A stretch of DNA of 64,000 bases, from positions 992,001-1,056,000 of the forward strand of contig NZ_JAPEOX010000002.1 in assembly GCF_026340675.1 (NCBI RefSeq), written 5' to 3'. The stretch is from Streptomyces sp. NBC_01264. Its GTDB lineage: Bacteria > Actinomycetota > Actinomycetes > Streptomycetales > Streptomycetaceae. Every line of letters begins with the position of its first letter. Position 1 is the first letter of the stretch. The position numbers and the translations under genes were made by a program. The notes under the pieces are model-generated. The model was not told the DNA's origin. It saw nothing but the letters and a program-made list of their open reading frames with translations, and made no database searches. Of this stretch, positions 24,379-33,430 are shown piece after piece.

Positions 24379-25464
24379 TCAGAACTCGACCACCGAACGG
24401 AGGACCTCGCCGCGTTCCATGCGGGCGAAGGCCGCCTCGACCCCGTCCAGTGCGATCCGCTCGGAGACGAACGCGTCGAGGTCGAGCCTGCCTTGCAGGT
24501 AGAGGTCGATGAGCAGCGGGAAGTCCCGCTCGGGCAGGCAGTCCCCGTACCAGGAGGACTTCAGGGCGCCGCCGCGTCCGAAGACGTCCAGCAGCGGGAG
24601 TTCGAGCCGCATCTCCGGCGTCGGGACGCCGACCAGCACCACCGTGCCGGCCAGGTCGCGTGCGTAGAACGCCTGCTTGTACGTCTCGGGGCGGCCGACG
24701 GCCTCGATGACCACGTCGGCCCCGTTGCCGCCGGTCAGTTCCTGGATGGCCTTGACCACGTCCTGCGTACCGCCGTTGACGGTGTGCGTGGCGCCGAGTC
24801 CCCGCGCCCACTCCAGCTTCCGGTCGTCCAGGTCCACGGCGATGATGCGGGAGGCTCCGGCCAGCCTGGCCCCGGCGACGGCGGCGTTGCCCACTCCCCC
24901 GCAGCCGATGACGGCCACGGAGTCGCCTCGGCCGACGTTGCCGGTGTTCAGGGCGGCGCCCAGGCCGGCCATCGCCCCGCAGCCGAGCAGCCCGGCGGCG
25001 GCCGGCGAGGCGGCCGGGTCCACCTTGGTGCACTGGCCTGCGGCCACCAGGGTCTTCTCGGCGAAGGCACCGATACCGAGGGCCGGGGAGAGCGGGGTGC
25101 CGTCCTCCAGGGTCATGGGCTGGGTGGCGTTGTGCGTGTTGAAGCAGTACCAGGGGCGGCCTCGCTTGCAGGCCCGGCAGTCGCCGCACACCGCGCGCCA
25201 GTTGAGGACGACGAAGTCGCCGGGGGCGACGGAGGTGACGTCCGGGCCGACCGATTCGACGACCCCGGCGGCCTCGTGGCCGAGCAGGAAGGGGAACTCG
25301 TCGTTGATGCCGCCCTCCCGGTAGTGCAGGTCGGTGTGGCAGACCCCGCAGGCCTGGACCCGTACGAGCGCCTCGCCGGGGCCCGGATCGGGCACGAGGA
25401 TCGTCGTCGTCTCCACCGGTGCGCCCTTGCTCCGGGCGATGACCCCTCGTACGCGATGCGTCAC
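24379..25464 (-). CDS. mscR: S-(hydroxymethyl)mycothiol dehydrogenase
   Basis: 361 residues, GTG at 25464; the length equals that usual for the enzyme. It is a zinc MDR: catalytic zinc ligands in [11 protein letters not shown] and LGHEAAG, structural zinc Cys in [16 protein letters not shown], and a Rossmann domain [19 protein letters not shown]. The overall pattern ([34 protein letters not shown]) matches the NAD/mycothiol-dependent formaldehyde dehydrogenase of actinobacteria, which oxidises S-(hydroxymethyl)mycothiol and can reduce S-nitrosomycothiol. Cytoplasmic detoxification. An MBL hydrolase often follows mscR, but here the phosphotransferase does. Confidence 0.9.
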   Translation of the reverse strand: MTHRVRGVIARSKGAPVETTTILVPDPGPGEALVRVQACGVCHTDLHYREGGINDEFPFLLGHEAAGVVESVGPDVTSVAPGDFVVLNWRAVCGDCRACKRGRPWYCFNTHNATQPMTLEDGTPLSPALGIGAFAEKTLVAAGQCTKVDPAASPAAAGLLGCGAMAGLGAALNTGNVGRGDSVAVIGCGGVGNAAVAGARLAGASRIIAVDLDDRKLEWARGLGATHTVNGGTQDVVKAIQELTGGNGADVVIEAVGRPETYKQAFYARDLAGTVVLVGVPTPEMRLELPLLDVFGRGGALKSSWYGDCLPERDFPLLIDLYLQGRLDLDAFVSERIALDGVEAAFARMERGEVLRSVVEF

Positions 25465-25657
25465 GTGCTACCCCGATCTCGATCATGGCTTCTTCGACTG
25501 AACCCGGAGGTCCCGCGAGGGTTCCGCGAGGTTTCCGCCGGTCCCGCCAACGTACACGCGCAGTCCCTTGTGCGGGAGTTGCCCCGCGTCCCAGCGCGGT
25601 GCGCCGGGCGCCGTGGCGTGCGGTCCGGTGGGCTGCGTGCCGGCCAGGGCGGGGCGG

Positions 25658-25697
25658 CCCGACCCGACCCGGCCCGGCCCGGCCCGGCCCGGCCCCG
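25658..25697. repeat. 5-bp tandem repeat (CCCGA/CCCGG)
   Basis: About eight head-to-tail units of CCCGA then CCCGG, in the 282-base gap between mscR and the divergent phosphotransferase, ending some 50 bases before the latter's ATG. Simple slippage sequence. The rest of the gap shows no gene. Confidence 0.6.
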
Positions 25698-25746
25698 GCA
25701 CGAAAATCCCGTGCGGGGCCGGTGCGGCCGCTGGTCCACTACGCGC

Positions 25747-26706
25747 ATGGACAACGCCCCGAACGCCGAAACCCCGCCCCGCGACCCCTGGCTCGCGTAC
25801 TTCGCCGACCGCGGGCACACGGGTGTCCGCCGGATCGGCGCCGGTTCCGAGGGCGTCGTCTACGGGCTGGGCGGGGGCCGGGCCGCCAAGGTGTGGAGCG
25901 GTCGGCCGCCGGCCGGGCTCGAGCTCAGTCGTCAGGTGTACGCGGACATGGCGCGGCATCAGCTGCCCTTCGACACCCCGGAGATCTTCGACGTAGAGGA
26001 CCACGAGGGCGTCCTGGTGACGTACGAGCGCGAGCTGCCCGGAGCCCCGATGAGGGTCGACTCCGCACACGCCGACTACGAGCGCGAGCTGCCCGCGAAG
26101 CAGAGCGAGACGCTGCTCTCCGTTCTGCGCGGTCTGGCCTCCGTTCCCGGCACCGAGGCCATGCGCCGGCTGACCGTCCAGGGTGACGACCGTCCGCTGT
26201 GGCGGGATCACGACTCCTTCCGCGACGCCCTCGCGGCCCTGGTCCAGCGGGCCGCGGCCCGGCACGGCGACGCCCTGGCCGCTTGCGTACCGGACTTCGG
26301 GGCGGGAGTGGAACGGACGCACGAGGCACTGCGCTCGCTCCCCGACGCGCCGGTGACCGCGATCCACGGCGACCTCGTACCGCCCGACATCCACACCGAC
26401 GCGGCCGGCCGGCCCGTCGCCGTGCTCGACTTCGGCTTCTGCACCACCGCGGGCGACCCGGCCTTCGAGGCCGCGGTGACCGCTGCCGTCTGGGACATGT
26501 ACGGGCCGTATGCCGAGGAGCACACCACGGAGCTCTCCCGGCTCTTCGCCCACGAGCTCGGCTACCCGCCGGCGACCCTCACCACCTATCAGGCGGCGTA
26601 CGCCCTCGTGACCTACGACCTCTTCGGCCTGGACGAACGCGACGGCCACTTCCGGTGGTGCGCGCAGCAGCTGCGCCGCAACGCCGTGTTCGGTGGTGCG
26701 GCCTAG
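25747..26706 (+). CDS. APH-fold phosphotransferase with altered catalytic loop
   Basis: 319 residues from the ATG at 25747. The N-lobe has GAGSEGVVYGLGGGRAAKVW (Gly-rich loop and the ATP-binding Lys), the catalytic loop reads AIHGDLVPPDIHTD, and VAVLDFGFCTTAGDPAFE is the metal-binding DFG-like segment. The Asn usual in HGDxxxxN is Asp here, a change that may lower or alter activity. It is not close in sequence to the phosphotransferase at 23312. Its stop shares the bases CTAG with the convergent LysR gene. Function unknown. Confidence 0.8.
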   Translation: MDNAPNAETPPRDPWLAYFADRGHTGVRRIGAGSEGVVYGLGGGRAAKVWSGRPPAGLELSRQVYADMARHQLPFDTPEIFDVEDHEGVLVTYERELPGAPMRVDSAHADYERELPAKQSETLLSVLRGLASVPGTEAMRRLTVQGDDRPLWRDHDSFRDALAALVQRAAARHGDALAACVPDFGAGVERTHEALRSLPDAPVTAIHGDLVPPDIHTDAAGRPVAVLDFGFCTTAGDPAFEAAVTAAVWDMYGPYAEEHTTELSRLFAHELGYPPATLTTYQAAYALVTYDLFGLDERDGHFRWCAQQLRRNAVFGGAA

Positions 26707-27665
26707 ACCTGCTGCCGACCGGACAGTTCGAGCGGCAGCGCCGCCCGCAGGGCCGCGCCGAAGGCGGCCACGGCGGGGTGGGCGGCGGCGCCGCTGCGGA
26801 AGGCCACGTGGGTGCGGCGCTCCACGGCGAGACGGGTGAGCGCGACGGCCGGATCCGCGGGCCCGGTGATCCCGAGCTGCGGCACCACGGCCACCCCCTG
26901 GCCGGCCGCGACCAGGGCGAGCACGGTGGCGAACTCGTCCACCTGGTGGCGGATCCTCGGCACGAACCCGGCGTCCTCGCAGGCCCGTACGGTCATGGCG
27001 TGGCAGAGGGTGCCGGGTGTGGCGGTGATCCAGGGTGCGTCGGCATGCGTACGGAGCAACGCGCGCTGCCCGGCTCCGCCCGCCCCGGCGATCCCGGCCG
27101 GATCCCCCGTGCGCCCGGAGCCCCCGGGCGCCCGCTCCGGCGCCGCCAGGTACATCGCCTCGCGGTAGAGGGGTTCCGTGGCCAGCCCGGGCTCCTGCGG
27201 CGCGGGGAGGAAGTCGTAGGCGTGGATCAGCGCCACGTCCAGGTCTCCGGCGCGCAGCCCGTCCGCCACCGCCGCCGGGTCGGTCTCGGCCACCATCGGC
27301 TCCAGCCCCGGGTGCCGGCGGGCCAGCTCGGCGAGGGCCGCCGGGACGACGGCCCTGGTCGCGGTGGGGAAGGAGCCGATCCGCAGCGCTCCGGCCAGTC
27401 CGCCGCGGGCCTCCGCGAGCTCGGCGTCGGCCCGCTCCAGCAGCTCCAGCACCGCGTCGGCGTGCCGGACCAGGTTCTGACCGGCGGCCGTGAGCCGGAC
27501 CCCGCGGCCGGTGCGTTCCAGCAGGGGCAGACCGGACTCGCGTTCGAGGACCGAGAGCTGCTGGGACACCGCCGAAGGGCTGAAGGAGAGCACCTCGGCC
27601 ACCGCGGCGATGGTCCCCCGGTGGGCGAGTTCGCGCAGGAGGCGCAGGCGTCGTACATCGAGCAT
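26703..27665 (-). CDS. LysR-family transcriptional regulator
   Basis: 320 residues, ATG at 27665. The N-terminal winged HTH is typical: MLDVRRLRLLRELAHRGTIA, SFSPSAVSQQLSVLERESGLPLLER. The effector-binding domain follows (LRIGSFPTATRAVVPAAL, DLDVALIHAY, LVAAGQGVAVVPQLG). LysR proteins usually control the divergent neighbour, here the DapA-family aldolase, in response to a pathway metabolite. A CTTA-N9-TAAG box lies between the two genes. Confidence 0.92.
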   Translation of the reverse strand: MLDVRRLRLLRELAHRGTIAAVAEVLSFSPSAVSQQLSVLERESGLPLLERTGRGVRLTAAGQNLVRHADAVLELLERADAELAEARGGLAGALRIGSFPTATRAVVPAALAELARRHPGLEPMVAETDPAAVADGLRAGDLDVALIHAYDFLPAPQEPGLATEPLYREAMYLAAPERAPGGSGRTGDPAGIAGAGGAGQRALLRTHADAPWITATPGTLCHAMTVRACEDAGFVPRIRHQVDEFATVLALVAAGQGVAVVPQLGITGPADPAVALTRLAVERRTHVAFRSGAAAHPAVAAFGAALRAALPLELSGRQQV

Positions 27666-27673
27666 CGGATCAG

Positions 27674-27690
27674 CTTACGGTTCGGATAAG
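27674..27690. promoter_or_regulatory. LysR-type T-N11-A box
   Basis: CTTA (27674-27677) and TAAG (27687-27690) form an inverted repeat around 9 bases, containing the T-N11-A core typical of LysR-type operators. It lies 9 bases upstream of the LysR start and 46 bases before the divergent aldolase start. Confidence 0.55.
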
Positions 27691-27735
27691 AAACGCGAAC
27701 TGGATTCGATGCTCGGCACGGGCGAGGCTCGACCC

Positions 27736-28659
27736 ATGACCAGGACACGCAGGACCTCGCCCCCCACCGCCCCGTACACCCCGCAGGGGATCCACGTACC
27801 GCTGATCACCCCCTTCACCGCCGACGACGAGGTCGCCTCCGACGCCCTGGAGGCGCTCGCCCACGAGGTGCTCGACGCGGGGGCCACCGGAATCGTGGCG
27901 CTGGGCACCACCGGCGAGCCGGCCGCCCTCGACGAGGCCGAGCGCGACCTCGTCACCGAGGTCTGCGCCCGGGTCTGCCGGGAGCGCGGCGCGGCGCTGA
28001 CCGTGGGCGCCGGGGCGAGCGGGACCCGGGCCGCCGAGGAGTCGCTCGGCCGGCTGAAGCGGTGGCCCGAGGTGCGGGCCGCGCTGGTGACCGTGCCCGC
28101 GTTCGTGCGGCCCGCGGCCGCCGGTGTGCTGGCGCATTTCGAGCGGCTGGCGCGGGTGAGCCCCGTACCGCTGATCGTCTACCACGTCCCGTACCGCACC
28201 GGGCAGCCGCTGGACGCGGCCCTGCTGCGGGAGATCGGGGCGCTGCCCGGGGTGGCCGGGGTCAAGTACGCCGTCGGCGCGCTCGACGGGGAAGCGGTCG
28301 CGCTGCTCGGTGATCTGCCGGACGGTTTCGCGGTGCTGGCCGGCGACGACGCCTTCCTGTCGCCCCTGCTCGCGCTCGGCGCGGCGGGCGGGGTCCTCGC
28401 CTCGGCCCATCTCGCCACGGCGCGGTTCACCGAGCTCGCGGCCGCCTGGCGGGCGGGCGACACGGACCGGGCGCGCGCCCTGGGCCACGCGCTGGCCCGG
28501 CTCTCCGCGACCCTCTTCGCCGAGCCCAACCCGTCGGTGACCAAGGGGGTGTTGTACGCGCAGGGCCGCATCCCGAGCCCTGCCGTACGCCTCCCCCTGC
28601 TGCCCGCGGGCACGGAATCGGTCGCGGCGGCGGTGCGGGAACTGGCGCACCTGACCTGA
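27736..28659 (+). CDS. DapA-family (dihydrodipicolinate synthase/N-acetylneuraminate lyase) aldolase
   Basis: 307 residues from the ATG at 27736. It is a TIM-barrel class I aldolase: GIHVPLITPFTADDEV at the start, GATGIVALGTTGEPAAL (about residue 56), the catalytic Tyr region LIVYHVPYRTGQPL (about 144) and the Schiff-base Lys in GVAGVKYAVGAL (about 178). The TGEPAAL and VPYRTG variants differ from housekeeping DapA (usually TGE-S-T and YNVPGRT), so it probably condenses pyruvate with, or cleaves, another 2-keto acid. Its partner LysR regulator is divergent. Substrate unknown. Confidence 0.88.
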   Translation: MTRTRRTSPPTAPYTPQGIHVPLITPFTADDEVASDALEALAHEVLDAGATGIVALGTTGEPAALDEAERDLVTEVCARVCRERGAALTVGAGASGTRAAEESLGRLKRWPEVRAALVTVPAFVRPAAAGVLAHFERLARVSPVPLIVYHVPYRTGQPLDAALLREIGALPGVAGVKYAVGALDGEAVALLGDLPDGFAVLAGDDAFLSPLLALGAAGGVLASAHLATARFTELAAAWRAGDTDRARALGHALARLSATLFAEPNPSVTKGVLYAQGRIPSPAVRLPLLPAGTESVAAAVRELAHLT

Positions 28660-28753
28660 TCGACGACGCCCTCGCCCCCACCACCCCACCACCCCTCACC
28701 GGGCGCCGGGCGCCGGTCTCGGGGCGCTCGCGGCGCCGCCCGAGCGCTCGAGG

Positions 28754-29302
28754 TCACTCGGTGGGGGTGAGTGAGCGCAGGTCGGCGTCCAGCATCCGGA
28801 TCAGCTCACCGACCCGTCCGCCGCCGCTCGGGGCCGCCGGGAAGCGTGTCAGCACGTCGACGAGGACCGGTGTCGCACGGTGCACCGCCTGCTCGACGTG
28901 CGCGCCGCCAACGCCCCGATCGTCGTCGGCGAGGAGTTCGGCCGCTCTGGCCGCGTGGGCGCCGGCTCCGAGGATGTGCTTCACCTGGGTGGCCTTGGCC
29001 AGGGGGTGCAGGTAGGCGGCGCCTGCCGCGGACATCGCTGCCCGGGCGGCCTCGCGCGCAGCCTCGGAGTCGGCGCTCTTGGCGGCCTTGAGCGCCGCCC
29101 ACGCCCGGTCGCGCAGCGCCTTCCCCCGCTCGCCGCCCCGCGCGAACTGCCACGCGGCGCCGATGGCCTCGCGAGGCCGCGCATCGTCCGGCTGACCGTC
29201 CTCGAACACCCCGAGCACCACTTCCGCGCACGCCGCGGCGAATGCGGTGACCTCACGAAGGTCTTCCTTGCTCAGGGCGATCTCGCCCGCTTCCCCTGTC
29301 AT
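28754..29302 (-). CDS. Imm5-like putative immunity protein
   Basis: 182 residues from the ATG at 29302 (an ATG at 29320 is an alternative). The protein is all-helical and Ala-rich, with a central block AWAALKAAKSADSEAAREAA and the conserved-looking YLHPLAKATQVKHILGAGAHAARAAEL. I recall this pattern from proteins annotated as putative immunity (Imm5-like) in actinobacteria, but cannot check it. No polymorphic toxin or secretion gene lies nearby, so it would be an orphan. No signal peptide. It converges on the aldolase gene across 94 featureless bases. Confidence 0.5.
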   Translation of the reverse strand: MTGEAGEIALSKEDLREVTAFAAACAEVVLGVFEDGQPDDARPREAIGAAWQFARGGERGKALRDRAWAALKAAKSADSEAAREAARAAMSAAGAAYLHPLAKATQVKHILGAGAHAARAAELLADDDRGVGGAHVEQAVHRATPVLVDVLTRFPAAPSGGGRVGELIRMLDADLRSLTPTE

Positions 29303-29599
29303 GACTCCATCCTCGGCCATCGCGCCGGCCCGGCCCATCCGCCCGTCCATCCGCCCGCCCATCCCGCGAGGGACGAGGTCGGCAGGCTCGCACGCGAGGG
29401 ACGATTGACCCGGGATGGGCGATTCGCCGCCAACGGGTGGGTCGCCCGAATCGGCCCCGGCGACGGGCGACTTGCCCGAATTGAGCCATGGCCCGCCGGC
29501 CCGTGATGTGAGTCACGCCGAAGGCATCAACATCACTTCCCCGAGAAGGGCGATTCCCTTTTCCCGGTTGGATATTCGGGAATTCCCCTAGATCTTTTC

Positions 29600-29735
29600 A
29601 AGGTCGCCCGTCGGCCCGAATGCGGGAAGTTGATCTCCGGGGCGAATTCGTGTCTTGTTCCGGCCCGTCGGACTCACCTACGGTCACCTCGTTCCCGGTG
29701 GTCAGCTGCCGAATCCGGTCACCGCCAGGGGCTCT
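29600..29735 (+). promoter_or_regulatory. Probable c-di-AMP (ydaO-yuaA) riboswitch
   Basis: In the 402-base gap before the LysM-transglycosylase gene, two blocks resemble the ydaO consensus: cgggaag...ccGGGGCGAATtcg at 29622-29649 (compare GGGGGACC...GGGGUGAAU) and gCCGAATCCGgTCA at 29708-29721 (compare CCGAAUCCGUCA), preceded by a ctcgttcccgg string at 29688-29698. In actinobacteria this class sits upstream of genes for cell-wall hydrolases such as rpf and LysM/NlpC proteins, and here the next gene is exactly of that kind. I could not fold it, so the boundaries are approximate. Confidence 0.55.
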
Positions 29736-29764
29736 TCCGTACCCCACACGTGAGGAATTCCGCC

Positions 29765-30439
29765 ATGCCCGCATCGGGAAAGCACCGCCGGCCGAAGCAG
29801 CACCACGCACTCACCCGCAAGCTGGCCCTCGCCGGTACGGGCAGCGCGGCGCTGGCCCTCCCGCTGATCAGCGCGACCACGGCCGGCGCGGCCGAGGTGG
29901 CCGTCGCCCCCACGACGTATTCCGTGGTCAGCGGCGACACCCTGAGCAAGATCGCCGCTGAGCACTCCATCGGTGGTGGCTGGCAGAAGCTCTACGAGGC
30001 CAACAAGGGCATCGTCGGCGCCGACCCCTCGGCGATCCGCCCCGGCCTGAAACTGAACCTCACCACGGCCGCCGCCCCCGCCGCCGCACCGGCCGCGGCC
30101 AAGGCCGCCACCGGCTACGCGAACAACCTCGACGGCTGGATCCGCGAGTCGCTCGACGTCATGGCGCAGCACGGAATTCCCGGGAGCTACGAAGGAATTC
30201 ACCGCAACGTCATGCGCGAATCCTCGGGGAATCCGATGGCCATCAACAACTGGGACTCCAACGCCGCGGCGGGCATCCCCTCGAAGGGGCTCCTCCAGGT
30301 CATCGACCCGACCTTCAAGGCCTATCACGTCCCCGGCACCCCGATGGACTCGTACGACCCGGTCGCCAACATCACGGCCGCCTGCAACTACGCGGCGGCC
30401 CGCTACGGTTCGATCGACAATGTCAACGGCGCCTACTGA
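29765..30439 (+). CDS. Secreted LysM-transglycosylase-like cell-wall protein
   Basis: 224 residues, ATG at 29765 with GAGGAA upstream. A long signal peptide (KHRRPKQHHALTRKLALAG to about TAGAAE, residue 43) leads to a LysM domain: TYSVVSGDTLSKIAAEHSI, WQKLYEANKGIVGADPSAIRPGLKLNL (in parts). An Ala-rich linker is followed by an SLT-like domain NVMRESSGNPMAINNWDSNA, KGLLQVIDPTFKAYH, with Glu of RESSG as the likely acid. It should bind and cleave peptidoglycan outside the cell. The upstream riboswitch-like leader suggests c-di-AMP control. It overlaps the convergent tautomerase gene by 7 bases. Confidence 0.9.
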   Translation: MPASGKHRRPKQHHALTRKLALAGTGSAALALPLISATTAGAAEVAVAPTTYSVVSGDTLSKIAAEHSIGGGWQKLYEANKGIVGADPSAIRPGLKLNLTTAAAPAAAPAAAKAATGYANNLDGWIRESLDVMAQHGIPGSYEGIHRNVMRESSGNPMAINNWDSNAAAGIPSKGLLQVIDPTFKAYHVPGTPMDSYDPVANITAACNYAAARYGSIDNVNGAY

Positions 30440-30798
30440 ACCAGCTTGCGGTACGCCGCCCCCAGCTCGCTCACGTCCACGGAGGCGTGCACGACGGGGC
30501 CGGCCCCGTCCGCCCCGGCGGGCAGGTGCTTGAACAACAGGTCGAGCACGGCCTGGCTCAACTCGGCCTTGACCGCCTCGGTCCGGCCCGGCAGCAGGCC
30601 GATCTGCACATGGACCAGCGCGGATCCGGGCGCCCCGTCGGCCACGTATACGTCGTCCGGACACCGGAAGCGCGTCTTGCAGTTCGCGACGGTGGCGGCC
30701 GCGACCTCGGCGGTCAACGCGTGCAGGGCCGACGCGAATCCATGCCGGTCGAAGGTGTCGGACAAGTTCGCCGAATAGTCGACGGTGATCTGCGGCAC
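30433..30798 (-). CDS. 5-carboxymethyl-2-hydroxymuconate isomerase-type tautomerase
   Basis: 121 residues. The GTG at 30798 is chosen because GGAG lies 8-11 bases upstream and it puts Pro directly after fMet (PQITVDYSANL); an N-terminal catalytic Pro is the rule in the tautomerase superfamily. The length and the segments VADGAPGSALVHVQIGLLPGR and DVSELGAAYRK fit the CHMI (HpaF-like) family that isomerises a muconate in homoprotocatechuate degradation. No other genes of that pathway are nearby, so the true substrate may differ. Confidence 0.82.
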   Translation of the reverse strand: MPQITVDYSANLSDTFDRHGFASALHALTAEVAAATVANCKTRFRCPDDVYVADGAPGSALVHVQIGLLPGRTEAVKAELSQAVLDLLFKHLPAGADGAGPVVHASVDVSELGAAYRKLVQ

Positions 30799-30901
30799 AG
30801 GGCGCTCCGGTTGGCTCGGCGACCCGGCCCCGGCAGGGCCGCATCGCGTGGTGACGGATGACGGACGGCGAGCGGCGCGCACGGCGCGCCCCTCCCGCGG
30901 T

Positions 30902-31546
30902 TCAGTCCAGACCGTACCGTCGCGCGGACTCCTCCTCCTGCGCCAGCCGGTGCATGGCCTTCAGTACCGGCTGGACGAGGACGACCGCGGCCACCGCCGT
31001 CTCGACCTTCTCCTCCTCGGAGGGGTAGGTCTCCATGAAGTCGAAGTCGCGCACGGCCGCCCGGTGCATCAACTCGGCGTACGGGGCCATCATTTCGGCA
31101 TCCCACGGATAGCCGAGCCGCAGGAGGGTGGACACCGCCGACACGAGCGAGCGGTGGACGGGGGACAACTCCCCCACCTCGCGCGCCGACGACCAGCCGA
31201 GCATCTCCAGCAGCCGGTCCACTTCGCGCCGTGCGGTGATCACCGCCGGGTCCTCGCCGTCCGGTTCGGGCCCCTGCGGCAGGGCCCACAGCGCGGCGCC
31301 GATCCGCATCGTGCGCCCCAGGGACTCGTCGTCCACGTGCGCGAGCACGTCCCGGGCCGTGGCCACCGGGATCCCGCCGACCTGGATCAGGGCGCGGACC
31401 AGCCGCAGCCGCCGCAGATGCCCTTCGCCGTAGTCGGCGGTCGTCGCGCTGACCCGGCGGCCCGGAGCCAACAGGCCCTCCCGGAGGTAGTACTTGATCG
31501 TCGCGGTGGAGACGCCACTGCGTTCGCTCAACTCCGCCAGCCGCAT
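30902..31546 (-). CDS. MerR-family transcriptional regulator
   Basis: 214 residues from the ATG at 31546; a start at 31606 lacks a ribosome site. The MerR HTH is at the very N-terminus: MRLAELSERSGVSTATIKYYLREGLLAPGRRVSATTADYGEGHLRRL (in parts), with the usual YYLREGLL wing. The C-terminal region is helical, with no metal-binding Cys, and contains MLGWSSAREVGELSPVH, so it probably senses an organic molecule. It sits between the tautomerase and the protein kinase on the same strand; its target is unknown. Confidence 0.88.
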   Translation of the reverse strand: MRLAELSERSGVSTATIKYYLREGLLAPGRRVSATTADYGEGHLRRLRLVRALIQVGGIPVATARDVLAHVDDESLGRTMRIGAALWALPQGPEPDGEDPAVITARREVDRLLEMLGWSSAREVGELSPVHRSLVSAVSTLLRLGYPWDAEMMAPYAELMHRAAVRDFDFMETYPSEEEKVETAVAAVVLVQPVLKAMHRLAQEEESARRYGLD

Positions 31547-31622
31547 CGCTTGAACCTTCCCTTGGAGAGTCCGGCTATCCAAGCATGCGCGGGAAGGGCT
31601 CTGCACCTGCGTCGCGGCGCCG

Positions 31623-33344
31623 TCAGCTCTTGTAGACCTTCTTGATCTTGAAGTCGGTGCCCGCGAGAACGTAGCCGCCCTGGCCGTACGGGTCGTTGAA
31701 GTACGGGCGGATCGCGGGAGCGCCGAGCCAGGGGTTCACGATGAGGTAGCGCGTGCTCGGGATCTCGACGCCGAGCTCCTTCTTCGCCTCGTCCATCAGC
31801 GCGGGGAGACGGTCCCAGTCGAGTGCGGCCATGTCCATGAGCTCGGCCTTGACGGTACCCGCCGGGCCGGTGCGCTGGGCGACGCCGCCGCGGTACTGCC
31901 AGGAGTCGACGGTCCTGGCTCCGGGTGCGGTGGGGATGTCGGCGAGCACGTACTCGTCGTAGACCTTCATGTCGACGAAGGTGGTGGTACCCGTCTGCTG
32001 CTTGAGGGCCTCGACGGCGGTACGGATGCCGGCCGGGTCGATCAGGCTGCCCTTCGGCGGGGCGGCCGGCTTCGACGAGCTCGCCTTCGGGGTGGGGGTG
32101 GGCGTCAGGGCCACGGCGGTGCCCTGGGCCGGAGAGGCCGGTCCCGACGCGGACGGGGTGCGCGAGGACTGCGTGTCACCGCCCTTGCCCGCGGCGTCTC
32201 CGGCATTCCCGTCGGGCAGCCATGCGACGAGGCCGACGACGCCTGCGGTCAGGACCACCGCGAGGACTCCGGCGAGCAGGGCCGGCCGGCGGCTCCGGCG
32301 CGGGGCGGGCGGCGCGGGGAAAGTCACGGGGACGGTGGACGCGTACGGGTTGCCCGCGCCCGGAACGAACGGCGTCGGCGGTGGGGTGTGCGCGGGGCCC
32401 ATGGCGAGCCCGGGGGCCGGGGTCGCCGGCCCGAAGCTCCCGACGCTCCCGAAGCCGCCCGGGACGACCGGCGGTACCGCCGGGGTGGCGCCACCGAGAG
32501 CACTGCTCGCACCACGGAGCAGCGCTTCCAGCTCCTCGGCGTCGGGCCGCACGGAGAGGTCCCGTACCAGCAGCCGTTCCAGTACGGGCCCCAGCGGGCC
32601 GGACCTGACCGGCGCGGGGATCGGCTCGTCGAGCACCGCGACCACGGTGGCCAGACTGGTGGCCCGGCGCAGCGGGTGCACCCCCTCGGCGGCCACGTAG
32701 AGCAGCATCCCGAGCGACCACAGGTCGGAGGCGGCCAGCCCCTCCGCGCCGCGCGCCCGCTCGGGGGCTATGTACTCCGGCGAGCCGATCAGCGCACCGG
32801 TCGAGGTCAGCCCGGTCGCGCCGTGCAGGGCGGCGATCCCGAAGTCGGTGAGCACCGCGGAGCCGTTGGGGCGCAGGAGCACGTTGGCCGGTTTCACGTC
32901 GCGGTGCAGCACCCCCTCCGCGTGCGCGGCCCGCAGCGCGGAGAGCAGGTCCAGCCCGAGGCGCAGCACGTCCGCCACCGGCAGCGGTCCGCCCTCCAGC
33001 CGGTCGGCCAGGGAGCCACCCCTGACGAGCTCCATCACGATCCACGGATGGCCGTCCGAGCCGGGCTCGGACTCCACGATGTGGTGGATGGTGACCACGT
33101 TCGGGTGGGCGAGCCGGGCGAGGGCGCGGGCCTCCCGGACGGCCCGTTCGCGCAGTTGGACGACGAGCCCGGGCTGCGCGGCGGCGGTCGCCGGGTCCGG
33201 CGGCCGCACCTCCTTGAGGGCGACCTCCCGGTCCAGCGCGATGTCGCGGGCGCGCCACACCGTCCCCATCCCGCCACTGCCCAGGGGCCGCGCGAGTTCG
33301 AAGCGCCCGTCGATCAACCGTCTGCCGGCCTCACTGCTGTCCAT
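31623..33344 (-). CDS. Membrane-anchored Hanks-type Ser/Thr protein kinase
   Basis: 573 residues, ATG at 33344. The kinase domain (about residues 14-270) is complete: GSGGMGTVWRARD loop, ALKEV Lys, HRDVKPANVLL catalytic loop, TDFGIAAL, SPEYIAPER and DLWSLGMLLY. A Gly/Pro-rich juxtamembrane region follows, then one membrane helix (ALLAGVLAVVLTAGVVGLVAW), a Ser/Pro/Lys linker and an extracellular domain of about 150 residues from LIDPAGIRTAVEALKQQ to the end. That domain is not PASTA; it resembles a ligand-sensing domain of unknown type. Probably transmits an external signal by phosphorylating cytoplasmic targets. Confidence 0.93.
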   Translation of the reverse strand: MDSSEAGRRLIDGRFELARPLGSGGMGTVWRARDIALDREVALKEVRPPDPATAAAQPGLVVQLRERAVREARALARLAHPNVVTIHHIVESEPGSDGHPWIVMELVRGGSLADRLEGGPLPVADVLRLGLDLLSALRAAHAEGVLHRDVKPANVLLRPNGSAVLTDFGIAALHGATGLTSTGALIGSPEYIAPERARGAEGLAASDLWSLGMLLYVAAEGVHPLRRATSLATVVAVLDEPIPAPVRSGPLGPVLERLLVRDLSVRPDAEELEALLRGASSALGGATPAVPPVVPGGFGSVGSFGPATPAPGLAMGPAHTPPPTPFVPGAGNPYASTVPVTFPAPPAPRRSRRPALLAGVLAVVLTAGVVGLVAWLPDGNAGDAAGKGGDTQSSRTPSASGPASPAQGTAVALTPTPTPKASSSKPAAPPKGSLIDPAGIRTAVEALKQQTGTTTFVDMKVYDEYVLADIPTAPGARTVDSWQYRGGVAQRTGPAGTVKAELMDMAALDWDRLPALMDEAKKELGVEIPSTRYLIVNPWLGAPAIRPYFNDPYGQGGYVLAGTDFKIKKVYKS

Positions 33345-33430
33345 GGCCGGTCATCGTAGGCGCCACCACCGACGCCGGCGTACCCGTACCGGGACGTGGA
33401 CAACGCGGGCACGGGCGCGGGCGGTACGCG

